Notes: generated from the sequence alone by a model not told the origin. Numbered from the stretch's first letter, positions 1-6,498 are shown. The stretch is DNA of 6,653 bases from Pseudomonadota bacterium (GCA_021813645.1 JAKAJW010000418.1:1-6653), one strand, 5' to 3'. Translations and numbers: made by a program.

Positions 1-479
1 CGCGCTACATCGAGCGCGAGGCGGAGCGGCTCTCGGCCGAGGGCGTGCGGGTCCGCTTCATCGGCGAGCGCGGTCGGCTCGAGCCGAAGCTGCAACAACT
101 GATGGCCGGAATCGAGGCCCGCACCCTGGCCAATACCCGGCTGCATCTGACCGTGGCGATCAACTACGGCGGCCGCGACGAGCTCGCCCGCGCCGCGCAC
201 GCGCTGGCCGAGCGGGTCGCCGCCGGGACGCTGAAGCCGGCTGAAATCGATGCCGACACGGTCGCGCACGCCCTCGACACCGCCGATCTGCCGGATCCCG
301 ATCTGGTGATCCGCACCTCGGGCGAGACCCGGATCTCGAATTTCCTGCTGTGGCAGTCGGCCTATTCGGAATACGAGTTCACGCCGACGCTCTGGCCCGA
401 TTTCACCCCCGATGAGCTGGGCCAGATCCTCGACCGCGTCGCCGTGCGCGAACGCCGGTTCGGAGCCGTCTCGGCATGA
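1..479 (+). CDS. uppS: Undecaprenyl diphosphate synthase (cis-prenyltransferase), 3' part
   Basis: UppS adds eight isopentenyl units to farnesyl diphosphate in cis, making undecaprenyl diphosphate, the lipid carrier for peptidoglycan and O-antigen; it is cytosolic and membrane-associated. Codons run from base 3, so 158 C-terminal residues are present. About 90 N-terminal residues, including the catalytic Asp of the family, lie outside the window. The fragment aligns without gaps to my recollection of E. coli UppS: NYGGR (fragment residues 54-58), then RTSGETRISN (104-113), with Arg104, Arg110 and Ser112 matching the IPP-binding R194, R200 and S202. Glu123 in SEYEF matches metal ligand E213, and the end reads WPDF...RERRFG. 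The stop overlaps the cdsA start (ATGA). In alphaproteobacteria frr normally lies upstream. Identity is firm; the start is not visible. Confidence 0.96.
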   Translation, partial: RYIEREAERLSAEGVRVRFIGERGRLEPKLQQLMAGIEARTLANTRLHLTVAINYGGRDELARAAHALAERVAAGTLKPAEIDADTVAHALDTADLPDPDLVIRTSGETRISNFLLWQSAYSEYEFTPTLWPDFTPDELGQILDRVAVRERRFGAVSA

Positions 480-1261
480 GCCAGCCCGGCAAATGGGGCG
501 ACCTGAGGCAACGGCTGATCTCGGGCTTCCTGCTGGCGCTGGTCGGCGTCGTTGCGGTGCGGCTGGGCGGGATCTGGTTCCACACGCTCGCCGTGGTGGC
601 CACCGGCCTGATGATCTGGGAACTGGCGGCGATGCTAGGGGCGGGGCAGGGCGCACTGCTCGCCGGCCTGATCGGCGGCGGTGCCATCGCGATCGCCCCG
701 GCGCAGTCGCCCGCCCTGGAATTCGGCGTGCTGCTGCTCGGCGCGCTGCTTGCCGGCGCCCTGGTCCGGCGCGACCGCTGGATCGCCTGGGCCTATGGCC
801 TGGCGGTGCTGCTCGCCGCCGATGGGCTGACAGATTTCCGGCGCGACTATGGCGGCACCTGGCTGTTCTGGCTGATCCTGGTGGTGATCGCCACCGACGT
901 CTGCGGCTATTTCGCCGGCCGGCTGATCGGCGGGCCGAAATTCTGGCCGCGGGTCAGCCCGAAGAAAACCTGGTCGGGCACTGTCGCGGGCTGGATCGGC
1001 GCCTCCTTGGTCGGGCTGCTGTTCATTTCCTTCACCACCGCCGGGCGCGATCTGGTCTGGATCAGCGCGCTGGTCGCCTTCGCCTCGCAGCTCGGCGACA
1101 TCACCGAGAGCGCGATCAAGCGCCGGGTCGGCGTAAAGGACGCCTCGAACTTGATCCCCGGTCACGGCGGCCTGCTCGACCGGTTCGACGGGCTGCTCGG
1201 CGCCGCGCTGATGATGCTGGTGGTGGCGCTTCTCGTGCATGTGCCGGTGGTGAGGATCTGA
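476..1261 (+). CDS. cdsA: Phosphatidate cytidylyltransferase (CDP-diacylglycerol synthase)
   Basis: CdsA converts phosphatidic acid and CTP to CDP-diacylglycerol, the branch point for all bacterial phospholipids, in the inner membrane. The 261-residue product has the usual family length and consists largely of hydrophobic segments (roughly residues 13-33, 37-55, 59-75, 81-96, 103-114, 128-146, 169-186 and 240-256). The CTP-transferase signature near the C terminus is intact: SAIKRR (212-217), then KD (221-222), PGHGG (228-232) and LDRFDG (234-239). A conserved SPKKTWSG stretch sits at 161-168. The ATG overlaps the uppS stop, and a GGAG at 462-465 lies 10 nt upstream, so translation is probably coupled to uppS. 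The stop is 3 nt before dxr. Nothing looks broken. Confidence 0.97.
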   Translation: MSQPGKWGDLRQRLISGFLLALVGVVAVRLGGIWFHTLAVVATGLMIWELAAMLGAGQGALLAGLIGGGAIAIAPAQSPALEFGVLLLGALLAGALVRRDRWIAWAYGLAVLLAADGLTDFRRDYGGTWLFWLILVVIATDVCGYFAGRLIGGPKFWPRVSPKKTWSGTVAGWIGASLVGLLFISFTTAGRDLVWISALVAFASQLGDITESAIKRRVGVKDASNLIPGHGGLLDRFDGLLGAALMMLVVALLVHVPVVRI

Positions 1262-1264
1262 ACC

Positions 1265-2449
1265 ATGCGGCGGGTTGCGATCTTCGGCGCCACCGGGTCT
1301 ATCGGGCGCAATACGGTGGACTTGCTCCAGCGCCAGGGCGGCCGCGAGGCCTATCACGTCACCGCCTTGACCGGGGGGCGCAACATCGCGCTGCTGGCGG
1401 AACAGGCCCGCGCGCTCGGCGCGGACCTGGCGGTGACCGCCGATCCGGCCAACTACGGCGCGCTGAAAGAGGCGCTGGCGGGCACATCGGTCGAGGTGGC
1501 GGCGGGGCCCGAGGCGCTGGTCGAGGCAGCCGAGCGGCCGTGCGATTGGGCGATGTCCGCGATCGTCGGCGCGGCGGGCCTGCTGCCCGGCTTCCGCACC
1601 CTGGCCCAGGGCGGCACGCTGGCGCTGGCCAACAAGGAAAGCCTGGTGACGGCGGGGCCGTTGCTGCTGGCCGAGGCGGCGCGGCATGGCGCCACCATCC
1701 TGCCGGTCGACAGCGAGCATTCGGCGGTGTTCCAGGCGCTCTGCGGCGAGGATTGGGCGGCGGTCGAGCGGGTCATCATCACCGCCTCCGGCGGACCGTT
1801 CCGCGGCTGGAACCGCGCCCAGCTGGCGCTGGCCACGCCCGAACAGGCGGTGGCGCATCCCAATTGGTCGATGGGCCAGCGGATCTCGGTCGATTCCGCG
1901 TCGCTTTTCAACAAGGCGCTGGAACTCATTGAAACTCGCGAGTTTTTCGGCATCGAGCCGGAAAGGATCGAGGTTCTGGTGCATCCCCAGTCGATCGTCC
2001 ACGCGCTGGTCGGCTTTGCCGATGGCGGGCTGCTGGCCCATCTCGGCCCGGCCGACATGCGCCATGCGATCGGCTATGCGCTCAACTGGCCGGAACGCAA
2101 GCCGACCCCGGTCGCCCGGCTCGACCTGGCCCGGATCGGCGCGCTGACCTTCGAGGCGCCCGACGAGGCCAGCTTCCCGGCGCTGCGCCTGGCTCGCGAT
2201 GTTATGAGAGAGCGGGGGCTTGCCGGCGCCGCCTTCAATGCGGCAAAGGAAGTGGCATTGGATCATTTTCTGGCCCGCGGCATCGGATTTCTCGATATGG
2301 CGGCCGTGGTGGAAGAGACCCTTGCCCGGCTCGCCCGCGAATGCCATCTGGGAACGGCGACCCTGAGCCTCGAGGCGGTGCTGGACATGGATGCGCTGGC
2401 CCGTCTGCGGGCGGGCGAGGTGGTCGCGGAACGGCAACGGCGGGGATGA
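1265..2449 (+). CDS. dxr: 1-deoxy-D-xylulose 5-phosphate reductoisomerase
   Basis: Dxr (IspC) rearranges and reduces 1-deoxy-D-xylulose 5-phosphate to 2-C-methyl-D-erythritol 4-phosphate with NADPH. This is the first committed step of the MEP isoprenoid pathway and the target of fosmidomycin. The 394-residue length is typical. The NADPH-binding GATGSIG is at residues 8-14 and ANKESLV at 122-128. Metal and substrate residues are all present: Asp149, Ser150 and Glu151 in PVDSEHSA, Ser175 in TASGGPFR, His198 in HPNW, and Asn216, Lys217 and Glu220 in FNKALE. They correspond to E. coli D150, S151, E152, S186, H209, N227, K228 and E231. Two conserved stretches differ slightly from the common form (MGQR rather than MGxK, NAAKE rather than NAANE), probably lineage variation. 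The GAGG at 1252-1255, 9 nt before the ATG, supports the start. It feeds UppS with precursor. In E. coli dxr precedes uppS; here it follows cdsA. Confidence 0.97.
   Translation: MRRVAIFGATGSIGRNTVDLLQRQGGREAYHVTALTGGRNIALLAEQARALGADLAVTADPANYGALKEALAGTSVEVAAGPEALVEAAERPCDWAMSAIVGAAGLLPGFRTLAQGGTLALANKESLVTAGPLLLAEAARHGATILPVDSEHSAVFQALCGEDWAAVERVIITASGGPFRGWNRAQLALATPEQAVAHPNWSMGQRISVDSASLFNKALELIETREFFGIEPERIEVLVHPQSIVHALVGFADGGLLAHLGPADMRHAIGYALNWPERKPTPVARLDLARIGALTFEAPDEASFPALRLARDVMRERGLAGAAFNAAKEVALDHFLARGIGFLDMAAVVEETLARLARECHLGTATLSLEAVLDMDALARLRAGEVVAERQRRG
2442..2446 (+). promoter_or_regulatory. Ribosome binding site for rseP that fixes a GTG start
   Basis: GGGGA lies 7 nt before GTG at 2454-2456, inside the last codons of dxr. 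The same reading frame is open upstream to an ATG at 2391, but that start lies deep inside dxr and would add 21 residues (W, R and G rich) with no family counterpart. The GTG gives an N terminus reading (M)DLINQ, close to the 'MDLI' start I recall for alphaproteobacterial RseP. Confidence 0.75.
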
Positions 2450-2453
2450 ACGG

Positions 2454-3791
2454 GTGGACCTAATCAATCAAGCGCTCTCTTTCGGCGGGCTGGTCCACAC
2501 CGTCGTGGCCTTTGTGGTCGCGCTGTCGATCATCGTCTTCGTGCATGAGTTCGGCCATTACATCGTCGGCCGCTGGTCCGGGATCCATGCCGAGGTCTTC
2601 TCGCTCGGCTTCGGCCCCGTGCTGCTCGCGCGCACCGACCGCCACGGCACCCGCTGGCAGATCTCGGCGTTGCCCTTCGGTGGTTACGTCCGCTTCCTCG
2701 GCGACAGCGATGCTGCCTCGGGCCGCGACGACACCGCGCTGGCGACGCTCTCGCAGGACGAGATGCGCCACACCATGCATGGCGCGCCGCTCTGGGCGCG
2801 GGCGGCCACCGTGCTGGCCGGGCCGGCCTTCAACCTGATCTTCTCCATCCTGCTGCTGATGGTGCTGAACCTGGTCACCGGCGTGCCGACCGACCCGCCC
2901 ACCATCGGCAGCCTCAAGACCATGCCTGGCTCGACCGCCGCCCTGCAGCCGGGCGACCGGATCCTGGCGGTGAACGGCACGCCGACGCCGGACGCCAAGG
3001 CTTTCGGCACCGTCACCACCGCGCTGAAAACGACCGGCCCGGTGCAATATTCGATCGAGCGCGGCGGTCAGAAGCTGACCGTCGACGGGCCGAACCCGAT
3101 GCCGGCGCGGGCCGATGCGGTGGCGCCGGACTCGGCCGCCTATGCGGCGGGGATCGTTCCGGGCGACGTGGTGACCGCGGTCGACGGCAAGCCGATCGAT
3201 GCCTTCGAGCAACTGCGCCAGGCGGTGGCCGATTCGGGTGGCGCGCCGCTCAAGCTTACCCTCTGGCGCAAGGGCCAGATCTCGCAGGTGACGCTGAGCC
3301 CGCGGCGCAGCGACCTGCCGACCACCGGCGGCGCCTTCGAGACGCGCTGGCTGATCGGCATCTCCGGCGGCCTGTTCTTCGACCCGAAGACCCGCACGCC
3401 GGGCCCGCTCGAGGCGCTGACCGGCGCCGTCGACCAGACCCGCTACATCGTGCTGACCAGCCTCTCCGGCCTCTATCACATGCTCACCGGGGCGATTTCC
3501 TCCTGCAACCTGCACGGGCCAATCGGCATCGCCGACGCTTCCGGCGTGGCGGCCAGCCAGGGCGCGATGAGCTTCTTCAGCTTCATCGCCATGCTCTCGA
3601 CCGCGGTCGGGCTGCTGAACCTGTTCCCGGTGCCGGTGCTCGATGGCGGTCATCTGGTGTTCCACGCCTGGGAGGCGCTCACCGGCCGGCCGCCGTCCGA
3701 GCGGGCCCTGAAGCTGCTCATGGGCGGCGGGCTTTTCCTCATCCTGTCGCTGATGGCCTTCGCCCTGTCCAACGACGTGTTCTGCCCCTGA
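2454..3791 (+). CDS. rseP: Site-2 intramembrane zinc metalloprotease RseP
   Basis: RseP belongs to the M50 (site-2 protease) family of the inner membrane. In E. coli it makes the second cut of anti-sigma factor RseA, releasing sigma-E, and clears leftover signal peptides. The product from the GTG start is 445 residues, the usual size. The zinc motif HEFGH is at 31-35 within the first membrane segment (about 15-35). A conserved cytosolic stretch (SLGFGP at 50-55, LPFGGYVRFLGD at 73-84) follows, then a second membrane segment (about 117-143). Two tandem PDZ domains occupy about 149-215 and 222-295, each with its turn motif (PGDRILAVNG, PGDVVTAVDG). GPIGIA is at 355-360. The second active-site motif N389...P...L396-D397-G398 supplies the third zinc ligand, Asp397. 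A C-terminal membrane segment ends just before DVFCP. It starts 4 nt after dxr and is probably the last gene of that transcript. Whether RseA-sigma-E is its target here cannot be seen. Confidence 0.97.
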   Translation: MDLINQALSFGGLVHTVVAFVVALSIIVFVHEFGHYIVGRWSGIHAEVFSLGFGPVLLARTDRHGTRWQISALPFGGYVRFLGDSDAASGRDDTALATLSQDEMRHTMHGAPLWARAATVLAGPAFNLIFSILLLMVLNLVTGVPTDPPTIGSLKTMPGSTAALQPGDRILAVNGTPTPDAKAFGTVTTALKTTGPVQYSIERGGQKLTVDGPNPMPARADAVAPDSAAYAAGIVPGDVVTAVDGKPIDAFEQLRQAVADSGGAPLKLTLWRKGQISQVTLSPRRSDLPTTGGAFETRWLIGISGGLFFDPKTRTPGPLEALTGAVDQTRYIVLTSLSGLYHMLTGAISSCNLHGPIGIADASGVAASQGAMSFFSFIAMLSTAVGLLNLFPVPVLDGGHLVFHAWEALTGRPPSERALKLLMGGGLFLILSLMAFALSNDVFCP

Positions 3792-3800
3792 TCCGCGGCG

Positions 3801-3822
3801 GCGCCCGACCGGCCCCGGGCGC
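3801..3822 (+). terminator. GC-rich hairpin after rseP, possible weak terminator
   Basis: GCGCCCG (3801-3807) pairs perfectly with CGGGCGC (3816-3822) around an 8-nt loop, starting 10 nt after the rseP stop. TCCGCG (3792-3797) could instead pair with CGCGGA (3820-3825), so two structures compete. No run of T follows, so this is not a standard intrinsic terminator. It may protect the 3' end of the uppS-rseP message or slow polymerase ahead of a Rho-dependent stop. Confidence 0.35.
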
Positions 3823-3830
3823 GGAGCGGT

Positions 3831-3858
3831 CGCGCCCAATTGCTGCCATATTGGCGCG
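3831..3858. other. Second inverted repeat in the rseP downstream gap
   Basis: CGCGCCCAAT (3831-3840) pairs with ATTGGCGCG (3850-3858) with one unpaired C and a 9-nt loop. That is nine base pairs, extendable by two G-U pairs in RNA. It lies 8 nt beyond the first hairpin and about 29 nt before the ribosome binding site of the small gene downstream. It could be an RNA hairpin or a DNA dyad bound by a regulator; the sequence does not decide. Further on are the short perfect palindromes AACGTT (3862-3867) and TCCGCGGA (3870-3877). Confidence 0.4.
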
Positions 3859-3886
3859 GTAAACGTTGCTCCGCGGAGTTCTAGAC

Positions 3887-3890
3887 GGAG
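3887..3890 (+). promoter_or_regulatory. Ribosome binding site of the 46-codon gene
   Basis: GGAG ends 7 nt before the ATG at 3898. This is one of the best-spaced Shine-Dalgarno sequences in the window and a main reason for calling the small gene real. Confidence 0.7.
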
Positions 3891-3897
3891 TACGGCC

Positions 3898-4038
3898 ATG
3901 GAATCGGTCATGCAGGGCTATCGCGGGATCTCGCTCCTCGTCATCCTGAACTGGGACCGTCTGTTCGCCGTGGGCACCGTCGCCGCCGGCCTCTTGGCGG
4001 GCGCTTTCCTGGGCCAAGTCCTGGTCGGGTTGCATTGA
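3898..4038 (+). CDS. Small hydrophobic membrane protein between rseP and bamA, function unknown
   Basis: I do not recognise a named family. The 46-residue product begins MESVMQGYRG, followed by ISLLVILNWDRLF. It then has an uninterrupted hydrophobic stretch at residues 22-45 containing Gly31, Gly35 and Gly39, a GxxxGxxxG glycine zipper. One membrane segment is likely, with the Asp20-Arg21 pair at its edge. Support for coding is a well-placed GGAG (3887-3890), an ATG start, and G or C in the third position of 40 of 46 codons, as in the neighbours. It has its own leader 106 nt after rseP and ends 120 nt before bamA, in the same frame as bamA. It might be co-expressed with either, or have its own promoter; I found no convincing one. 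A role beside RseP or in envelope assembly is only a positional guess. It resembles, from vague memory, small hypothetical proteins of Rhodobacterales. Confidence 0.72.
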   Translation: MESVMQGYRGISLLVILNWDRLFAVGTVAAGLLAGAFLGQVLVGLH

Positions 4039-4092
4039 CGTCATCTGCCGGCGCAATGGCGGCCGATCGCACTGCCCGATGCGCGCGCCCTT

Positions 4093-4121
4093 TTGACAAC
4101 CCCCCCCAATCCCGGTAGTCA
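4093..4121 (+). promoter_or_regulatory. Candidate sigma-70 type promoter of bamA
   Basis: TTGACA (4093-4098) is a perfect -35 consensus. With a 17-nt spacer the -10 would be TAGTCA (4116-4121), which keeps only the leading TA of the consensus. Weak -10 boxes are common in high-GC alphaproteobacteria. Transcription would begin near 4128, giving a leader of about 31 nt before the bamA ATG. An alternating GC run (4081-4088) lies just upstream, and the palindrome AACCGGTT (4128-4135) sits at the predicted start site. The -35 match is direct observation; promoter activity is inferred. Confidence 0.45.
4100..4107. repeat. Eight-cytosine homopolymer in the bamA promoter spacer
   Basis: Eight consecutive C begin 2 nt after the TTGACA element and lie wholly within the -35/-10 spacer. 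It is the longest C run I noticed in the window. Such tracts can change length by slipped-strand replication, which would alter spacer length. They are also common sites of sequencing error. Confidence 0.9.
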
Positions 4122-4147
4122 GATCGGAACCGGTTTCCAGAACGAAC

Positions 4148-4152
4148 GGTGG
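4148..4152 (+). promoter_or_regulatory. Ribosome binding site supporting the bamA ATG at 4159
   Basis: GGTGG, one mismatch from GGAGG, ends 6 nt before the ATG at 4159-4161, inside a longer G-rich stretch (4148-4155). The only earlier in-frame start after the preceding TGA at 4036 is TTG at 4093. That codon has no Shine-Dalgarno sequence and coincides with the TTGACA promoter element. Confidence 0.6.
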
Positions 4153-4158
4153 GGGCAG

Positions 4159-6498
4159 ATGCAGGACGAAAGCGGCGCCAAATCGGCGGCAACCCAGGGC
4201 CGGAAGCGGGGCACGAACGTCCTCAACGTCCTGTCTCCCCTGGCACTTTCGATGCTGCTCCTGGCCCAGGCGCCAGCCGCGTTGGCGGCCGATTACAGCT
4301 TCAGCCAGATTCAGGTGAAGGGCCTTCAGCGCATCGACAAGCAGTCGGTTCTGACCTTCGCCGCGATTCCCCGCGGGAAACAGATCAGCGACGCGGAGCT
4401 GAACGCCGCCTATCAGCGCATCTCGAACTCCGGCCTGTTCCAAAGCGTGACGCTGACGCCGCAGGGTTCGACCCTGGTGATCGCGGTGAAGGAATATCCG
4501 ACCATCAGCGTGATCAATTTCGAGGGCAACAAGCGGATCAAGAGCGACGCGCTCGCCAAGATCATCAAATCGCAGTCGCGCCGGGTCTATTCGCCGGCCC
4601 AGGCCGAGGCGGATGCCGCCACCATCACCGAAGCCTATCGGACCCAGAAGCGCTTTGCCGCCACGGTGACGCCGCAGATCATCCCGCGGTCGGAAAACCG
4701 GGTCGACCTGGTGTTCAAGATCGACGAGGGCAAGCCGGTCGAGATCGAGCGGCTGACCATCATCGGCAACCACGCCTTCTCGACCTACCGGCTGCGCCAG
4801 GTGCTGGCCTCGAAACAGGCGGGCCTGCTGCGCGGGCTGTTCCGCAACAACACCTACGACCAGGCGCGCGTCGCCGAAGATGTGAAGAAGCTGACCGACT
4901 TCTACCAGTCGCGCGGCTATATCGACTTCCGCGTTCTCGACGCCAACGCCCAGCTCGACCGTCAGCACAGCGGTTTCTACCTGACCTTCATGGTGCAGGA
5001 GGGGCTGAAGTATCGTTTCGCCAAGACCTATGCGACGACCGACCTGCAGGGCATCGACCTGAAGGCCTTCGACAGCCGGATCAACATCGGCGCCGGCGCG
5101 ACCTACGATCCGGCGGTGATCGAAGATGCGGCGACGCGGATGGAGGATCTGGCCGTCGCCCAAGGGCTGAACTTCATCCGGGTGACGCCGAAGCTCATCC
5201 GCAACGACCGCGACCAGACGGTGAATGTCGATTTCGTCATTGATCGCGGCCCCAAGGTCTTCATCGAGCGGATCGACATCACCGGCAACGCGACGACGCT
5301 CGACCGGGTGATCCGGCACCAGTTCCACGTGAACGAAGGCGACCCGTTCAACCCGCGCGAGATCAAGGCGGCCGAGGCGCGGATCAAGGCGCTCGGCTTC
5401 TTCAAGGACGTTCAGGTCACCGAAAAGCCCGGCGACGGGCCGGATCAGGTGATCGTCGATGTCCATGTCACCGAACAGCCGACCGGCTCGCTGAGCCTCG
5501 GCGGCACCTACGGCGTCTCCGCCGGTTTCGGCGTGGCGATCAATTTCGACGAGCAGAACTTCCTCGGCCGCGGCCAACACGTCGGGGTGAGCGTCAACAC
5601 CACCAGCAACCAGCGCAATGCCAGCCTGAGTTTCGAAGAGCCCGCGCTCTATGGCCGCGACCTGGCGCTTCGGTTCAACGGCCAATACCTGACCACCAGC
5701 CACAGCTACGCCAATTACGACACCCATCAGGCCAGCCTGACACCGGCGCTGGAGTTCCCGATCAGCCCGCGGGGCCGGTTGGAATTGCGCTATACGCTTG
5801 GCCGCAAGTCGCTGCGCAACCTCGACACGGACGCCTCCGCCATCCTGCAGGCCGAGCGGAAGAGCACCACCGAAAGCGCGATCGGCTATTCCTACAGCTT
5901 CGACTCGACGCGCAACGCGATCAATCCGAAGACCAGCCTGACCTTCCGGCTGGGGCAGGATTTCTCGGTGCTCGGCGGCAACGGCAAATACATCGCCAGC
6001 ACCGCCTTGATCGGCGCCCAGACCAAGGTGGCGCACGAGGCGGTGACGCTGCGGGCCCAACTCGAAGGCGGCGTGCTGTCGATGCTGCACAACCAAGACA
6101 GCTCCGTGCTGGACCGCTACTTCCTGAACGGCAAGATCATCGGCTTCCAGCCGAACGGGCTCGGCCCGCGCGACACCGGGGCAGGGGGCAACGATGCGCT
6201 CGGCGGCAACTACTTCGCGGTGCTTCGGCTCGACGCCGAATTCCCGCTCGGCCTGCCGGAGGACTACGGCCTGCATGGCGGCATGTTCCTCAACGCCGGC
6301 TCGGTCTGGGGGCTGAAGAACACCGCGGGCTCCGCCGGCCCGGTGGACGACCGGTTCCACCTGCGCTCCACCATCGGCTTCTCGCTGTTCTGGGACACGC
6401 CGATCGGTCCGCTGCGCTTCGACTTCTCGAAGGCGATCAAGAAGATGCCCTACGACAAGACGCAGAGCTTCGACCTGAGCCTGGCCACGCGCTTCTGA
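4159..6498 (+). CDS. bamA: Outer membrane protein assembly factor BamA (Omp85 family)
   Basis: BamA is the barrel core of the BAM complex, which folds and inserts beta-barrel proteins into the outer membrane. From the ATG at 4159 the product is 779 residues. The signal peptide has a long n-region with RKR at 15-17, a hydrophobic core at about 21-38 and an ALA cleavage site at 41-43. Five POTRA domains follow at about 46-115, 116-193, 194-282, 283-375 and 376-451, then the 16-strand barrel to Phe779. The C terminus (DLSLATRF) is a normal beta-signal ending in Phe. The loop-6 region reads IIGF (660-663) followed by GLGPRD, where the family has VRGF. The strand segment reading FLNAGSVW (710-717) has Asn712 where E. 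coli has Asp740 (FFDMGTVW). It has its own candidate promoter and is coupled to the next gene by a TGATG overlap. The POTRA limits are approximate. Confidence 0.97.
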   Translation: MQDESGAKSAATQGRKRGTNVLNVLSPLALSMLLLAQAPAALAADYSFSQIQVKGLQRIDKQSVLTFAAIPRGKQISDAELNAAYQRISNSGLFQSVTLTPQGSTLVIAVKEYPTISVINFEGNKRIKSDALAKIIKSQSRRVYSPAQAEADAATITEAYRTQKRFAATVTPQIIPRSENRVDLVFKIDEGKPVEIERLTIIGNHAFSTYRLRQVLASKQAGLLRGLFRNNTYDQARVAEDVKKLTDFYQSRGYIDFRVLDANAQLDRQHSGFYLTFMVQEGLKYRFAKTYATTDLQGIDLKAFDSRINIGAGATYDPAVIEDAATRMEDLAVAQGLNFIRVTPKLIRNDRDQTVNVDFVIDRGPKVFIERIDITGNATTLDRVIRHQFHVNEGDPFNPREIKAAEARIKALGFFKDVQVTEKPGDGPDQVIVDVHVTEQPTGSLSLGGTYGVSAGFGVAINFDEQNFLGRGQHVGVSVNTTSNQRNASLSFEEPALYGRDLALRFNGQYLTTSHSYANYDTHQASLTPALEFPISPRGRLELRYTLGRKSLRNLDTDASAILQAERKSTTESAIGYSYSFDSTRNAINPKTSLTFRLGQDFSVLGGNGKYIASTALIGAQTKVAHEAVTLRAQLEGGVLSMLHNQDSSVLDRYFLNGKIIGFQPNGLGPRDTGAGGNDALGGNYFAVLRLDAEFPLGLPEDYGLHGGMFLNAGSVWGLKNTAGSAGPVDDRFHLRSTIGFSLFWDTPIGPLRFDFSKAIKKMPYDKTQSFDLSLATRF

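Noticed and set aside
1865..1930. Dxr departures from common motifs (MGQR, SASLF, FNKALE) as an active-site variant
   Set aside because: All catalytic and metal-binding residues are kept, and the differences look like ordinary alphaproteobacterial variation.
412..1932. Long + strand frame overlapping uppS, cdsA and dxr out of phase
   Set aside because: Arg/Gly/Ala-rich translation without recognisable motifs, lying over two genes with intact active sites.
635..2467. Long open frame on the - strand across cdsA and dxr
   Set aside because: Same codon-bias artefact; it mirrors conserved CdsA and Dxr motifs and has compositionally biased, Arg/Gln-rich translation.
3840..3865. TTGCTG and TAAACG as a promoter for the small gene
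   Set aside because: The spacer is only 14 nt and both boxes are poor. They also fall in the second inverted repeat.
4064..4094. GC-rich stretch followed by TTTT before the bamA promoter, as an intrinsic terminator of the small gene
   Set aside because: No stem longer than about four base pairs can be formed next to the T run, and the T run is part of the TTGACA context.
4126..4150. GGAAC (4126-4130) and CGGT (4147-4150) at 16-nt spacing, resembling an alphaproteobacterial EcfG general-stress promoter (GGAAC...CGTT)
   Set aside because: The -10 part has a mismatch in a four-base core, and the transcript would start at or inside the bamA start codon. Chance is more likely.
3739..6360. Very long open frame on the - strand (over 870 codons) across rseP's end, the small gene and bamA
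   Set aside because: It is the antisense of strongly G/C-third-position codons, a common artefact in high-GC genomes. The product is rich in Arg, Ala, Gly and His without domain character, while the + strand frame is unmistakably BamA.
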